From Candidatus Dadabacteria bacterium (GTDB lineage: Bacteria > Desulfobacterota_D > UBA1144 > Nemesobacterales > UBA2774): a stretch of DNA of 52,882 nucleotides. Positions 1-11,171 of this stretch are shown piece by piece. Where the stretch lies: positions 1 to 52,882 of the forward strand of contig JADLGH010000057.1 of the NCBI GenBank assembly GCA_020849425.1. The letters run 5' to 3'. Position 1 is the first letter of the stretch; every line of letters begins with the position of its first letter. A program made the position numbers and the translations under genes. A model generated the notes under the pieces. It saw nothing but the letters and a program-made list of their open reading frames with translations, did not search any database and had not been told where the DNA came from.

Positions 1-1
1 A

Positions 2-2467
2 CCACACGAAATAGAGAAAAAACGCCAGGACGCCTGGGACGAAAAAAGGCTCTACGAAGTCCGCGCCGAAAAGGGGAAGGACAAATACTACGTCCTCGAA
101 ATGTTCCCCTATCCCTCGGGCCGCATCCACATGGGCCACGTCCGTAACTACACCATCGGCGACGTCATCGCCCGCTTCAAGAGAACCATGGGCTACAACG
201 TCCTCCATCCCATCGGATGGGACGCGTTCGGCCTCCCGGCAGAGAACGCCGCCATCGAAAGGGGCGTCCATCCCGCCAAGTGGACCTACGAGAACATCGC
301 CCAGATGAAGGCCCAGCTCAAAAAGCTCGGCTACAGCTACGACTGGACGCGCGAGATCGCCACCTGCGACCCGACCTACTACAAGTGGGAGCAGATGGTC
401 TTCACACGCATGTACGAGAAGGGGCTCGCCTACAGGAAATCGACGACGGTCAACTGGTGCCCCTCGTGCGAAACGGTTCTCGCGAACGAACAGGTCGAGG
501 ACGGCTACTGCTGGCGCTGCGGCTCCGAAGTCGTCCAGAAGGAGATGGAAGGGTGGTTCTTTAAAACGACTGCTTATACGGACGAGCTCCTCGAATTTAC
601 CGAAAAGCTCAAAGACGGCTGGCCCGAACGCGTCCTCGCCATGCAGAAGAACTGGATAGGCAAGAGCACCGGGGCCGAGATCGAATTCCCCCTCGAAGAG
701 CCCGCCGGCGGCGAAAAGAGTCTCGGCATATTCACGACGCGCCCCGACACCGTTTTCGGCGTAACATACATGGCAATCGCCCCCGAGCATCCCCTCGCGG
801 CGGCTCTCATCAAGGGCAAGCCCGAGGAAGAGAAAGCGCAGGAATTCATAAAGAGGGTCATAAGACAGACGAGCCTCGAGAGGATCGCCGAAGGCGCGAA
901 GAAAGAGGGCGTCTTCACGGGCTCCTACGCGATAAACCCGTTCAACGGCGCGCGCATCCCGATATACATCGCCAACTTCGTCCTCTACGCCTACGGCACC
1001 GGCATCATCATGTCCGTCCCCGCGCACGACCAGAGGGATTTCGAATTCGCCGCCGAGTACGGTATCCCCATCATCCCGGTCATAGCGCCCGAGGGGGCGA
1101 GCCTCGTGGCCGAGGACATGACGGCGGCGTACGAAGAACCGGGCGTAATGATCAACTCCGGTCAGTTCACCGGCGTCCCGTCCGAAGAAGGAAAACAGAA
1201 GATAATCGAGTGCGCCGAGGAAAAGGGCTTCGGCGGGCGTCAGATAAATTACAGGCTGAGAGACTGGGGCATTTCCCGCCAGAGATACTGGGGCACTCCG
1301 ATACCGGTCGTTTACTGCGGCGCGTGCGGCGTCGTGCCCGTCCCCGACGAGGACCTCCCCGTCGAGCTCCCCCTCGACATAGAATTCTCCGGGAAGGGGG
1401 GCTCCCCTCTCGCGAAGGCCGAGGGCTTCGTCAATACCGTATGCCCGAAATGCGGCGGCCCGGCCCGGCGCGAGACGGACACTATGGACACGTTCGTCGA
1501 ATCGTCGTGGTATTTCCTGAGATACGCGTCCCCCCATTTCGGCGAAGGGATATTCGAAAGGTCCGAAGTCGATTACTGGCTCCCCGTCGATCAATACATA
1601 GGCGGCATCGAGCACGCGATACTTCATCTGCTTTACGCGAGGTTCTTCACGAAGGCCCTCCGCGACCTCGGCTTCTGCGGGCTCGACGAGCCTTTCTCGA
1701 ATCTTCTCACGCAGGGCATGGTCATAAAAGACGGGGCCAAGATGTCGAAGTCCCTCGGCAACATCGTCGACCCCGACGACATGATAGCCAGGTTCGGCGC
1801 CGACACCGTAAGGGTCTTCATGCTCTTCGCGTCCCCCGTACAAAAAGACCTCGACTGGAGCGACGAGGGCATCGAGGGCGCGTTCAGATTTTTGAGCAGG
1901 CTCTGGAGGCTCATATACGACAGGTCCGAAAGGATCGAAAACGCCGCGGCCACGCCCGACCCGGCCTCCGTTTCCGGCGCGGGCAAGGCCCTCCGCGTCA
2001 AGGTCCACAAGGCGATAAAAAAGGTCACCGCCGACCTCGAAAAGTTTCAATTCAATACGGCCATCGCCGCCGTGATGGAGCTTTTAAACGACACGTCCCG
2101 CTTCGAGCCCGAAGGGGAGGGCGATGCCTCCGTCTTAAGGGAATCGATAGAGGCGATGGTAAGGCTTCTCTATCCCATCGCCCCCCACGTAACTGAAGAG
2201 CTCTGGGCAGAGCTCGGGTACGACGAAACCCTCGTCGACAAGCTGTGGCCGGCGTGGGACAGGGGCCTCGTCGCCGGGGCCGCCATAACCGTCGTCGTCC
2301 AGATAAACGGGAAGGTGAGGGCGCAGCTCGCGCTCGAGCCCGACGCAACCGAAGAAGACATGAAAGAGGCGGCGTTCGCAGACGAGAAAATCCAGGGACA
2401 TATGGATGGTAAAGAGCCCCGCAAGGTCATAGTCGTGCCTAAAAAGCTGGTGAATATAGTCATGTAA
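2..2467 (+). CDS. leuS: Leucyl-tRNA synthetase, 5'-truncated at window start
   Basis: Frame is open from base 2 ([20 protein letters not shown]...[27 protein letters not shown]); class I HMGH motif, CP1 editing-domain segment ([26 protein letters not shown]), KMSKS at '[11 protein letters not shown]'. The track's start at 101 is internal. Confidence 0.97.
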   Translation, partial: PHEIEKKRQDAWDEKRLYEVRAEKGKDKYYVLEMFPYPSGRIHMGHVRNYTIGDVIARFKRTMGYNVLHPIGWDAFGLPAENAAIERGVHPAKWTYENIAQMKAQLKKLGYSYDWTREIATCDPTYYKWEQMVFTRMYEKGLAYRKSTTVNWCPSCETVLANEQVEDGYCWRCGSEVVQKEMEGWFFKTTAYTDELLEFTEKLKDGWPERVLAMQKNWIGKSTGAEIEFPLEEPAGGEKSLGIFTTRPDTVFGVTYMAIAPEHPLAAALIKGKPEEEKAQEFIKRVIRQTSLERIAEGAKKEGVFTGSYAINPFNGARIPIYIANFVLYAYGTGIIMSVPAHDQRDFEFAAEYGIPIIPVIAPEGASLVAEDMTAAYEEPGVMINSGQFTGVPSEEGKQKIIECAEEKGFGGRQINYRLRDWGISRQRYWGTPIPVVYCGACGVVPVPDEDLPVELPLDIEFSGKGGSPLAKAEGFVNTVCPKCGGPARRETDTMDTFVESSWYFLRYASPHFGEGIFERSEVDYWLPVDQYIGGIEHAILHLLYARFFTKALRDLGFCGLDEPFSNLLTQGMVIKDGAKMSKSLGNIVDPDDMIARFGADTVRVFMLFASPVQKDLDWSDEGIEGAFRFLSRLWRLIYDRSERIENAAATPDPASVSGAGKALRVKVHKAIKKVTADLEKFQFNTAIAAVMELLNDTSRFEPEGEGDASVLRESIEAMVRLLYPIAPHVTEELWAELGYDETLVDKLWPAWDRGLVAGAAITVVVQINGKVRAQLALEPDATEEDMKEAAFADEKIQGHMDGKEPRKVIVVPKKLVNIVM

Positions 2468-2591
2468 AACGGCTCCACCGTCTTTTTAGCGTTATGCGCA
2501 GCGCGCCTGTCGGCGCGTGGGGCGCCTCGTAAAAAGCGCACCCGCCGACCAAACCGGTTTCCGGCCGGCTCAAAAGTGTGGTAAAGTGAAA

Positions 2592-2975
2592 ATGGATATG
2601 TCCTTCAAAAAGACTATACCGCTCCTTTTCATTCTGGCGTCGCTTACGCTTGCCACGCTATTTGGCCATGAAAGCGGCGGTCCGAAACACAACATCTACC
2701 TCGAAGCCCCCTGCCTCACCGGGGTTCTCCATGCCGATACGAGGGATTTGTCCGGGAATATGCGTAATGAAACCGCCCCCGGAAGAAGCATTATTTACAG
2801 CCTCGATCAGGACGCTGTCTCGGGCACATATTTCCAGTCGGCCGGAATTCCCTGGTTCCAGGCCTTTGCCGTCCCCGGCGCCGCAAGGAAGCCCTATACG
2901 TACAGGGGCGAAGCGAAGCACGATTTAATCACCTCCAGCATCGGCAATAAATCCCCTCCCGAATACCTCCTTTAG
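2592..2975 (+). CDS. Small predicted secreted hypothetical protein
   Basis: ATG in 'gtgaaaatggatatg'; N-terminus MDMSFKKTIPLLFILASLTLATLFG resembles a signal peptide; no family recognised. Confidence 0.5.
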   Translation: MDMSFKKTIPLLFILASLTLATLFGHESGGPKHNIYLEAPCLTGVLHADTRDLSGNMRNETAPGRSIIYSLDQDAVSGTYFQSAGIPWFQAFAVPGAARKPYTYRGEAKHDLITSSIGNKSPPEYLL

Positions 2976-3059
2976 TCCGGCAGTCGAAATTGCATGCCTT
3001 AACCGTGAAAAGACATCGGTCTTTTTACACGGGGTCATATGGATTTGAAGGAGAGTGCC

Positions 3060-3368
3060 ATGTCTATAGTAAATAATACGAGAACTGCAGAGGGTTCCGA
3101 TCTCAAGGGAGTAACCATATTTACCAGGGAGAACTGTATTTACTGCGACGCCGCGAAGGCCGTGCTCGAAAGGGCCGGCGTTTTATATCGTGAGATCCCG
3201 ATCGGCTCCTATCCCGAGATGTGGAAGCTTATATGCCTTAAATACAAATGGAAGGGGGCCCCGCTCATATTTATGGGCGATAAACCCGTCGGCGGTTTTC
3301 CCGAGCTATGCATCCATTTCGGGAGGAAGGGCATATTCGAAAGGGCAAAGCGCTCCATCGAAATGTGA
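3060..3368 (+). CDS. Glutaredoxin-like protein (CIYC motif)
   Basis: VTIFTRENCIYCDAAKAVLERAGV...GAPLIFMGDKPVGGFPEL; glutaredoxin fold signature. Start could be 3039. Confidence 0.82.
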   Translation: MSIVNNTRTAEGSDLKGVTIFTRENCIYCDAAKAVLERAGVLYREIPIGSYPEMWKLICLKYKWKGAPLIFMGDKPVGGFPELCIHFGRKGIFERAKRSIEM

Positions 3369-3419
3369 GATTGCGGCTCCGGGCCGGGTTCGTTTGTGGC
3401 GGCGTCGGGGCTCCAGTTA

Positions 3420-4070
3420 TCAATTACGGCCGTCGGGTTTTACGTATTTCGCTGCTATCAGGGAGAGCTCCCGCGCGGCCTTTTCCGGGTCGGCGGCCCC
3501 GAAAACGCTCGTGATTACGGCTATACCCGAGACCCCGGTATCGAGAACGTCCGCCGCGTTCTCCGCCGTTATGCCACCGATGGCAAATACCGGTATGCCC
3601 TTTATCCGCGCCGACGCCTCCCTCAGCACCTCGAACGGCGTCGGCGTCCTTCCGGGCTTCGTCGGCGTGTTGTAAGGCGTCCCGACTGCGACGTAATCCG
3701 CCCCCCCGGCCAGTGCGTCGAGCCCCCGTTCCATCTTCCCGTAGCAGGATACGCCTATGATGGCGTCCTCGCCCAGCACGCTCCTCGCGTGGGATATGCC
3801 GGCGTCTCCCTCTCCGAGATGCACCCCGTCGGCCCCTATCTCGGCGGCGAGCTCCGGGGAATCGTTTATAATCAGCGGGATTCCATGACGCCCGGTGATG
3901 CCGAGGAGCTTCTTCCCGAGCATGACAACCTCATCACGCGGCGTGCCCTTTTCCCGGAGCTGTAGTATGCTCGCCCCGCCCCTAACCGCCGCCTCGACGG
4001 TCTCCTCGAAGCGCCCCCTCGGGATGAGTTTCCGGTCCGTAATCAGATAAAGCCCGCCGCTTACTTTCAT
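3420..4070 (-). CDS. thiE: Thiamine phosphate synthase
   Basis: MKVSGGLYLITDR...ILQLREKGT...IINDSPELAAEIGADGVHLGEGD...GTPYNTPTKPG...VFAIGGI; ThiE signatures. The track ORF extends further upstream to 4154. Confidence 0.93.
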   Translation of the reverse strand: MKVSGGLYLITDRKLIPRGRFEETVEAAVRGGASILQLREKGTPRDEVVMLGKKLLGITGRHGIPLIINDSPELAAEIGADGVHLGEGDAGISHARSVLGEDAIIGVSCYGKMERGLDALAGGADYVAVGTPYNTPTKPGRTPTPFEVLREASARIKGIPVFAIGGITAENAADVLDTGVSGIAVITSVFGAADPEKAARELSLIAAKYVKPDGRN

Positions 4071-4213
4071 ACCCGGGAAATCTATCCGATCGCGCCTGAA
4101 TGGGCAAATGCTTCCGACCCGGTTTAAATTCAGGGCAAAATTCTTTGTAAACATAAATTATTTACAATATGTTATGTAATTAAAGCCCATTGCAGTATAA
4201 TCTTAGAAATTAC

Positions 4214-4240
4214 TTGAAATATTTACACCCCTGTTATAAA
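4214..4240 (+). promoter_or_regulatory. Possible sigma70-like promoter upstream of the 4272 ORF
   Basis: TTGAAA (4214-4219), 15-bp spacer, TATAAA (4235-4240) in an AT-rich divergent intergenic region. The spacer is short. Confidence 0.3.
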
Positions 4241-4271
4241 ATGAATCCTAAACGGCCGGAGGCATGACTGA

Positions 4272-5162
4272 ATGAAACAGGAAAACCGCCCTGACGGGGT
4301 ACTCGTTATTACACTCTCGTTGATACTTGCATCATCCCTCTCGGCGGCCCTGATGCCGCTTAAAGAGGCCCGCGCCGCGGGCGGGAACGTCCCGTACTCG
4401 TTCTTTTTGGAGCATCCCTACAGCTCGACGGGCCTTAAGGGCAATCTCGAGATATCATCCGTCGATGGCGGCGGCGCACTCGTTATGAACCAGCTCAGGC
4501 TCGACATCGATCTATCGAATAACTACTTCGGTCTTTACGGCAAATTCCCGTTCGCGGGCGTGACGGACGGGGTCTTCGGTGACGGCGATTACGATTTCGG
4601 GAACATAGGCATCGGAACCAAATACGCCCTTCACTCTTCCGGGAAGAGCGTCTTCACCGTCGGGTTCGAAGCGATCCTTCCCACGACCGGAAACGACCTC
4701 GGTGCGCTCGGCGCCCGCTCCTATTTCCGTGACTTCGCCTACTTCACGGACGACGCATACACCTTCGTCCCCTACGCCGTCTTCGCCATAAGCGGCAACA
4801 TGTTCGCGCTCCAGGCGAACCTCGATTTCGACATAATGACCAATGCGAAAAAGGCCGACGCCAGTCCGTTCGATACGGGCGGCGACAGCACCGAGCTGAT
4901 ACTCAAATACGGCGTGGCGGCCAGCCTGACGCCCGACTTCGGCGTCCCCTTCACGACCTCCTTCCTTCTCGAGGTGCTCCTTGCGTCCTCGGCGACGTTC
5001 GAAAATAACGTAACGGGGGCGTACGTAACTCCTGGCGTCAGGGTAGGCGGCCGGATGTTCAGCTTCGGGGCCGGCGTTCAGATACCATTCGGCAGCAGCG
5101 AGATCACGAGCTTCGCCGGCGTCGATTTTCTGGTTGACATGCTCGTAAGATTCGGCGGCTGA
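4272..5162 (+). CDS. Predicted outer-membrane beta-barrel / exported protein
   Basis: Hydrophobic N-terminus; alternating hydrophobic/polar strands rich in G/Y/F (e.g. 'GDYDFGNIGIGTKYAL', 'VTPGVRVGGRMFSFGAGVQIPFG'); upstream cggagg RBS. Confidence 0.65.
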   Translation: MKQENRPDGVLVITLSLILASSLSAALMPLKEARAAGGNVPYSFFLEHPYSSTGLKGNLEISSVDGGGALVMNQLRLDIDLSNNYFGLYGKFPFAGVTDGVFGDGDYDFGNIGIGTKYALHSSGKSVFTVGFEAILPTTGNDLGALGARSYFRDFAYFTDDAYTFVPYAVFAISGNMFALQANLDFDIMTNAKKADASPFDTGGDSTELILKYGVAASLTPDFGVPFTTSFLLEVLLASSATFENNVTGAYVTPGVRVGGRMFSFGAGVQIPFGSSEITSFAGVDFLVDMLVRFGG

Positions 5163-5238
5163 GGCGTGGCTTCCGTCCGGGGATTTAACGCGCGGAAGGA
5201 CGGCGGGTCGAAACGGTTCCCGCCGGGCGAGGACCGTT

Positions 5239-6573
5239 CTACTTCTCTATGGATTTGAAGATCGTCTCTGTGATCGCGTCGTAATCGGGCGGGAGCTCTA
5301 CCGGCCTGTTCGCGTACTTCGAGAAAACGCCTTCGAGCTGGCCCATGTGGTAGCCGATCTTGAACTCGACGAACTTGAGCCCGTGCGCGGTGGATACTAT
5401 GACGACTCGGTCCGACTTCTTAAATACCTTCCTTTCCTTTAACTTGAGGAACGCCGCCAGCGCGACCCCCGTGTGGGGGCAGTTAAAGGTCCCGGTCTTG
5501 TCGACGAGGGCGGCCGCGTCGGCGAGCTCCTGCTCGCTCGCCTGCTCGACTATACCGTCAAACTCCCTGAGCGTCCTTATCGCCTTGTTCACGCTCACCG
5601 GGTTTCCGATCTGTATGGCGTTGGCGAGAGTCTTCTTCGCCTTTACCGGGTGGAATTCCTCGAAATTCTTCAAATAACTCTGGTAAAGAGGGTTTGCGTG
5701 CTCGGCCTGTGCGCACACGAGGCGCGGCAGCTTGTTTATGAGCCCGAGCTCGCGCATCATGAGAAATCCCTTTCCGAGCGCCGATATGTTCCCCAGGTTC
5801 CCGCCCGGGATCACTATCCAGTCGGGCACCTCCCAGTCGAACTGCTGGCAGAGCTCGATGCTTATCGTCTTCTGCCCCTCGATCCTGAGGGAATTTATCG
5901 AATTGGCCAGGTATATGTTGTTCCGCGTGCAGACCTTCTGCACCATCTCCATGCACCCGTCGAAGTCCGTATCGAGCGACAGGACGAGCGCCCCGTTCGA
6001 TATTGGCTGGACGAGCTGCGCGACGGACACCTTATCCTTCGGCAGGAACACTATCGCCGGTATCCCCGCCGAGGCGCAGTAGGCGGCGAGCGCCGCCGAC
6101 GTGTCCCCCGTCGAGGCGCAGGCCACGGCCGGTATGCTCTTCCCGTCGGCTGTCATCTGCTTGACGACGGACACGAGCACCGTCATGCCGAGGTCCTTGA
6201 ACGAACCCGTGTGGCTGTTTCCGCACATCTTCAGCCAAATATCTTCCATGCCTATCTGCGAGCCGAACCTCTCGGCCCAGAAGAGGTTGGTCGCCCCCTC
6301 GTACATCGATACGACGTTTTCGTCCTCGACGTAGGGGCACACCCACTCCTTCTTCCCCCAGACGGAGCTCCCGTGCGGCCACGACTGCTTCCTGTAGCGG
6401 TTGTCGAAAAGCTCCCGCCACTCGTCGGCCGACTTTTCCTTCAGCTGTCCCATGTCGTGCCGGACTTCGAGGAGGTTTCCGCACTTCCTGCAGCGGTAAA
6501 TTATCTCGTCAAGAGAGTAGGTTTCGCCGCACTCGTCGTCTATACAGGCAAACCACGCCCTAAACTCGCTCAT
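5239..6573 (-). CDS. thrC: Threonine synthase with N-terminal zinc-ribbon-like segment
   Basis: PLP lysine region [33 protein letters not shown]-terminal [27 protein letters not shown]. Confidence 0.93.
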   Translation of the reverse strand: MSEFRAWFACIDDECGETYSLDEIIYRCRKCGNLLEVRHDMGQLKEKSADEWRELFDNRYRKQSWPHGSSVWGKKEWVCPYVEDENVVSMYEGATNLFWAERFGSQIGMEDIWLKMCGNSHTGSFKDLGMTVLVSVVKQMTADGKSIPAVACASTGDTSAALAAYCASAGIPAIVFLPKDKVSVAQLVQPISNGALVLSLDTDFDGCMEMVQKVCTRNNIYLANSINSLRIEGQKTISIELCQQFDWEVPDWIVIPGGNLGNISALGKGFLMMRELGLINKLPRLVCAQAEHANPLYQSYLKNFEEFHPVKAKKTLANAIQIGNPVSVNKAIRTLREFDGIVEQASEQELADAAALVDKTGTFNCPHTGVALAAFLKLKERKVFKKSDRVVIVSTAHGLKFVEFKIGYHMGQLEGVFSKYANRPVELPPDYDAITETIFKSIEK

Positions 6574-6831
6574 GGCTAACAAAATACCCCTTTGGTTTTT
6601 GACTGTCAAACAACGATCCCGGTGGGTCTCCCGGGGTCGGAATTCCCCTTCGGTCCACTTTTTTCCACTCTTATTAATAAAGGTACTGGAAATTCATTTA
6701 AAAGTGTTGTACTGTGTTTTTATTACAGACACGCTTTAAGGCGTATATTCTAAGTCTCCGGTTTGCCGGAATTTATCGGTTTAGGGTGCGTGGTTGACAG
6801 CCCGACGGCGTTTCGGTAACCTGAGCCTTGT

Positions 6832-7107
6832 ATGTTGCTTGCGAGGGCGCACCTCATCGTAAAAGGCAGGGTCCAGGGGGTCTTCTTCAGGGCCTCTGCC
6901 AGGCGCAGGGCCGGGGAGCTCGGGCTGACAGGGTGGGTGAGGAACAACCCGGACGGCACGGTAGAGGCAGTGGTGGAGGGTGATGTGGACATGGTTGAGA
7001 AATTCGTAAGCTGGTGCCGCGAAGGGCCTCCGAATGCGAGGGTGGCCGCCGTCGATGTAACGAGGTCGGGGGCCACGGGCGAGTTTACGCATTTTAAAAT
7101 AGACTGA
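6832..7107 (+). CDS. acyP: Acylphosphatase
   Basis: VKGRVQGVFFRASARRRAGELGLTGWVRNNPDGTVEAVVEG is diagnostic. Confidence 0.95.
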   Translation: MLLARAHLIVKGRVQGVFFRASARRRAGELGLTGWVRNNPDGTVEAVVEGDVDMVEKFVSWCREGPPNARVAAVDVTRSGATGEFTHFKID

Positions 7108-7127
7108 CTTCGGAGAAGATTAAGCGA

Positions 7128-7772
7128 ATGATCCTTAGATGCATACCCGGCGGTATTTTTCTTACGAACTGCTACATACTGGGCGACGAAAAGACGAACG
7201 AGGGAATACTCATAGACCCTGGCGAGCAGATCGGCGACATACTCCGCGAGGTCGAGAAATCGGGCTTGAAAATAACTAAAATCGTGAATACCCATACGCA
7301 CATAGACCACGTCGCAGGCGCCGAAATCGCTAAAAAGGCCCTGGGAGTCGGCTTCTACATACACCCCGAGGAGGTGCCGGTCCTGGAGGCGCTCCCCGAG
7401 GCGGCCATGAGGTTCCCCCAGTTCGGCGACGTCGAGGTCCCCGATGTCGAGGGTTTCGTCGAGGAGGGCGACGAGGTCGGGATAGGAAGCCTCCGCGCGA
7501 AGGTCCTCCATACGCCGGGGCACACGTGGGGCAGCATATGCCTCGTCATAGGCGACGTGGTAATCTCGGGCGATACGCTCTTTGCCGGCAGCGTCGGCAG
7601 GGTCGATCTCACCGGCGGGACGTCCATGGCCGAGCTCGTCGGATCGATAAAATCCAAGCTCATGCCGCTCCCTGACTCCTACAAGGTCTACCCCGGTCAC
7701 GGCCCGTCTACTACGATAGAGATAGAAAGAAAATCCAATCCCTTCATAGCGGGAGGGTTCAGTTTCCTCTAA
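7128..7772 (+). CDS. MBL-fold metallo-hydrolase (glyoxalase II-like)
   Basis: HTHIDHVAG metal motif, HTPGHTWGSIC, VYPGHGPSTT. Confidence 0.92.
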   Translation: MILRCIPGGIFLTNCYILGDEKTNEGILIDPGEQIGDILREVEKSGLKITKIVNTHTHIDHVAGAEIAKKALGVGFYIHPEEVPVLEALPEAAMRFPQFGDVEVPDVEGFVEEGDEVGIGSLRAKVLHTPGHTWGSICLVIGDVVISGDTLFAGSVGRVDLTGGTSMAELVGSIKSKLMPLPDSYKVYPGHGPSTTIEIERKSNPFIAGGFSFL

Positions 7773-7775
7773 ACA

Positions 7776-8045
7776 ATGGAAAAGCTGGCATTCAGGGTAA
7801 TTATAATTCTGGCCGCGGTCTCCTTCGTGGTTTACCTCTTCGCGAGGGAGGTTTCCCACGTCTACGCGCTCCATCAGGAAAACGAAAGGGTAAAGATGCA
7901 GGGGGAAGAGCTGGAACAGGCCAACGCGGAGCTCAGGAAAAGAATTGACCTTATAAAAACGGACAAGGCTTACATGGAAAAAATAATACGGGACGAGCTG
8001 GGGATGATAAAGACCGGTGAAAAAATCTATCGATTTAAAGAATAA
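7776..8045 (+). CDS. ftsB: FtsB/DivIC-family septum formation initiator
   Basis: 89 aa: N-terminal TM followed by coiled-coil (HQENERVKMQGEELEQANAELRKRIDLIKTD) and RDELGMIKTGEKIY. Confidence 0.82.
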   Translation: MEKLAFRVIIILAAVSFVVYLFAREVSHVYALHQENERVKMQGEELEQANAELRKRIDLIKTDKAYMEKIIRDELGMIKTGEKIYRFKE

Positions 8046-10152
8046 GATAACGTATTCGAACTACCTTCTCGGCAAGGTGTTCACGGTGCTCCTCTCGGTG
8101 CTGGTTGTAGTGCTCCTGCTGAGGGATAGTCTCCGGTCCCTGAACGCCTTCTCCATACTCGCATTCCTTCTTCTGATTCCGGCCGCGGCATACAAGCCGG
8201 TGAATTTAATAAACTCCGGCCGCAGCGAAATCCCGCTCCAGGACCGTCTCGAATTCGCGCTCCTCTTTACCCTCGTTTTCGAAGTGCTGCTCGAAATATT
8301 CGGCAACGCCTTTTTCCCGCTTTCCTACATCATGGTGCCCCTTGTAATTCTGTATTTCGGATGGGAGGCGGGCCTCCTGTCCTTTTTCGTCGTGGCCATG
8401 CTCCAGGCGGTGCAGCGCCCGGGCCCGTCCCTCCCCGCCGAGCTTCTTTTGCTCCTCGTTTCGGCGGCGGTATTCGGATTTCTTCTCAAGGGAGGCGGTG
8501 AGCGCTTCCCCGCGGGATTTCTCAGGAAAAACAAAAACGATAACCTCGTCCTTCCGGGTTCCATTTCCGGCGCCCCGTCCAGGGGCCCGGACGACGATTC
8601 CCTGGGCATGGTCGAGCTCAAGAACGAGATAGCGAATTCGCTCAGGGTTCTCGGCGAGCTCGTGCCCGGGCACAGCATAATCCTCTATCTCAAGATGGAC
8701 GACGGGCTCTTCGGCATCGCCGACTTCGTCTCCAAGAGCGGGAATTACGTCGATAGCGGACAGAGGCTCAACTTCCGGGGCGGCTACCTCGGCTGGGTGT
8801 TCAAAACGAAAACCCAGGTTCATATAACGAGCATAAAGAACGTCAGGAGGAATCTCCTCTACTATAATCAAAACGTTCCCGTAAAATCGCTTCTCGCGAC
8901 CCCGCTTCTCCTCAAGGCCGGGAAGGGTGCGGACGAATCCGGTAAGGAAGTCTTCGGCCTCCTCATAATCGACAGCCTCCACCAGGACGCCTTCGGCGAC
9001 AAGGAGAAGATGATAGTTTCCCTCGTTTCCGACAGAATCGTCGAGATGATAGACAGGTTTCAGCTCTCCGAAAAGGTATACCTCAGCTCCCAGGAGCTTA
9101 ATTCCTTCTACGATTTCGCCCAGAGACTGAGCTCCACGAGCGACATAGAGGTCATCTTAGACCACGTGGTCGATACGTTCGGAAGGATATACGAATCCGA
9201 CCTCATAGGCATATCGCTCGTCGAAAAGGATAGCGGCGTAAGCCGCCTCAAGAGAACGAGCGACGGCATGAAGGGGCACCTGGAAGACATCGACATAACG
9301 CACGGCGATACGCTCGTCGGCCTCGTCGCCGGCACGGGCGGCGCATTTCACTTCGAGGATCTCTCGTCGAGGTCCCGCTACAGGAGCGTCTTCGGGAAGG
9401 AGATCGACTTCGGCCTCGGCATAAAGAATCTGAAGTCCGTCCTGATATGTCCCTTCCACGAGACGGCGCAGGGCATGGAAGGCGACGAGCGGACGGTCCT
9501 CGGGTGCGTCGTCATCGGGCGTAAATCCAAGAGCCCGTTCAACGAGGGCGAGATAAGCCTCGCGAAAATCATATGCAACGAATCGGCGAAATCCATGACG
9601 GCGTCCCTCAACTTCCAGAAGGTAAAGGAGCTCGCCATAAGGGACGGTCTTACGGGTCTCTACAACCACAGGCATTTCCAGGAGATGCTCTCGTACACGA
9701 TATCCCACTCCGACAGGTACTCCACCCGCGCCTCGCTCCTCCTGATCGACCTCGACAACCTGAAGACCATAAACGATTCCTTCGGTCACCAGGCGGGCGA
9801 CAGGGTGCTGACGGCCGTCGGCGACGTTCTGTCGAGCTCGCTCCGCAAGATCGACATACCCGCCAGGTACGGCGGGGACGAATTCGCGGTTATACTTCCC
9901 AATACCGACAAGGACGGGGCGCTCGCGGTATCCGAGAAAATTCGCGCCGGTCTCTTCAGGGTGCCGCTTAAATCGGCCGACAGGGATATCGAGGTTTCCC
10001 TCAGCATAGGCATCTCCACGTACCCGGTCTCCGCCTCCGACAAGGATTCCCTCATCTCCAGGGCCGACCGCGCCCTTTACGAATCGAAGAACCACGGTAA
10101 GAATAAGGTCACCCATTTCGAGGACGTTCCTTTAAAAGAGCTCGGAAGCTGA
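8017..10152 (+). CDS. Membrane GAF-GGDEF diguanylate cyclase
   Basis: GTG start overlapping ftsB; multiple N-terminal TM segments; two GAF-like regions; RDGLTGLYNHRHFQEML ... ARYGGDEFAVILP. Confidence 0.92.
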   Translation: MKKSIDLKNKITYSNYLLGKVFTVLLSVLVVVLLLRDSLRSLNAFSILAFLLLIPAAAYKPVNLINSGRSEIPLQDRLEFALLFTLVFEVLLEIFGNAFFPLSYIMVPLVILYFGWEAGLLSFFVVAMLQAVQRPGPSLPAELLLLLVSAAVFGFLLKGGGERFPAGFLRKNKNDNLVLPGSISGAPSRGPDDDSLGMVELKNEIANSLRVLGELVPGHSIILYLKMDDGLFGIADFVSKSGNYVDSGQRLNFRGGYLGWVFKTKTQVHITSIKNVRRNLLYYNQNVPVKSLLATPLLLKAGKGADESGKEVFGLLIIDSLHQDAFGDKEKMIVSLVSDRIVEMIDRFQLSEKVYLSSQELNSFYDFAQRLSSTSDIEVILDHVVDTFGRIYESDLIGISLVEKDSGVSRLKRTSDGMKGHLEDIDITHGDTLVGLVAGTGGAFHFEDLSSRSRYRSVFGKEIDFGLGIKNLKSVLICPFHETAQGMEGDERTVLGCVVIGRKSKSPFNEGEISLAKIICNESAKSMTASLNFQKVKELAIRDGLTGLYNHRHFQEMLSYTISHSDRYSTRASLLLIDLDNLKTINDSFGHQAGDRVLTAVGDVLSSSLRKIDIPARYGGDEFAVILPNTDKDGALAVSEKIRAGLFRVPLKSADRDIEVSLSIGISTYPVSASDKDSLISRADRALYESKNHGKNKVTHFEDVPLKELGS

Positions 10153-10236
10153 ACGGCGGGCGGGGCGCGTGCTTCGACCGTGAGCCGCTCCGGCTAGCCG
10201 GTTCCGGCGGCGTCCTCACCTTACCCTTGATGAAAA

Positions 10237-11091
10237 ATGGCTGAAGAAAACGGAAGCGAATTTAAACCCAGGGACTATTTTTCGGCCGAGAACGCCCGGC
10301 CCAGCAAAAGCCTCGGGCAGAACTTCATCACCGACAAAAGGGTCATCGAGCGCATAATGTCCGAGGCCGGCATAACGTCCGACGACGAGGTGCTCGAAAT
10401 AGGCCCGGGCCTCGGCGCGCTTACGTTCGCGCTCGCCCGTAAGGCCGCCCGCGTCGTCGCGGTCGAAAAGGACGCACGCCTCGCCGAAAGGCTCGGGGGG
10501 GTTCTCGCGGGATGGCCCAACGTCGAGCTCATCTGCCGCGATGCGCTCGACGTGGACTTCGGGGCCCTCTACAAGGGCAGGAGGCTCAAGGTCACAGCCA
10601 ACCTTCCCTACAGCGTCTCGTCGCCGATTCTCATAAGGCTCCTCCGGAACAGGGGCATGTTCTCGACGCTCGTCCTCATGCTCCAGCTCGAAGTCGGCGA
10701 AAGGATATCCTCCCCGCCCGGCAGAAAAGAATACGGCTCTCTCTCTGTCCTCGTTCAAACCTACTTCGACGTGAAGCTGCTCTTCCGCGTGCCGCCCTCT
10801 TCGTTCTGGCCCGCGCCCAGGGTCGATTCCGTCGTACTGAAGCTCACCCCCCTGTCCGAGCCCCGCGTCCCGATCCCCGACGAAGCCGCGTACGAAAAAA
10901 TACTACGGGCCTCCTTTTCATCCCGGCGGAAGATGCTCGGGAACTCCCTCGGCTCCTTGCTGAAAAAAGGCGCCGCCGACAAAGTCCTCGCCGCCGCCGG
11001 TATCGACAGAACGCGCCGCGCCGAAACCCTCTCGGTCAAGGAATTCGGCGCTATCTGCCGCGAAGCCGTAAAGTCGGGCGAGCTCGCCTGA
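10237..11091 (+). CDS. rsmA: 16S rRNA (adenine1518-N6/adenine1519-N6) dimethyltransferase
   Basis: SLGQNFITDKRV, VLEIGPGLGALTFAL, VTANLPYSVSSPIL: KsgA/RsmA signatures. Confidence 0.96.
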   Translation: MAEENGSEFKPRDYFSAENARPSKSLGQNFITDKRVIERIMSEAGITSDDEVLEIGPGLGALTFALARKAARVVAVEKDARLAERLGGVLAGWPNVELICRDALDVDFGALYKGRRLKVTANLPYSVSSPILIRLLRNRGMFSTLVLMLQLEVGERISSPPGRKEYGSLSVLVQTYFDVKLLFRVPPSSFWPAPRVDSVVLKLTPLSEPRVPIPDEAAYEKILRASFSSRRKMLGNSLGSLLKKGAADKVLAAAGIDRTRRAETLSVKEFGAICREAVKSGELA

Positions 11092-11171
11092 CACTGGCCC
11101 GCGCCGCCCCGTTGCCCGGACAAACTTACGGTTATATAATTCACTCTACTCACCGTTCAACGGAGACCGCG

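Noticed and set aside
2052-2541. Minus-strand ORFs over the leuS 3' end
   Set aside because: Low-complexity shadow frames overlapping a confident leuS CDS.
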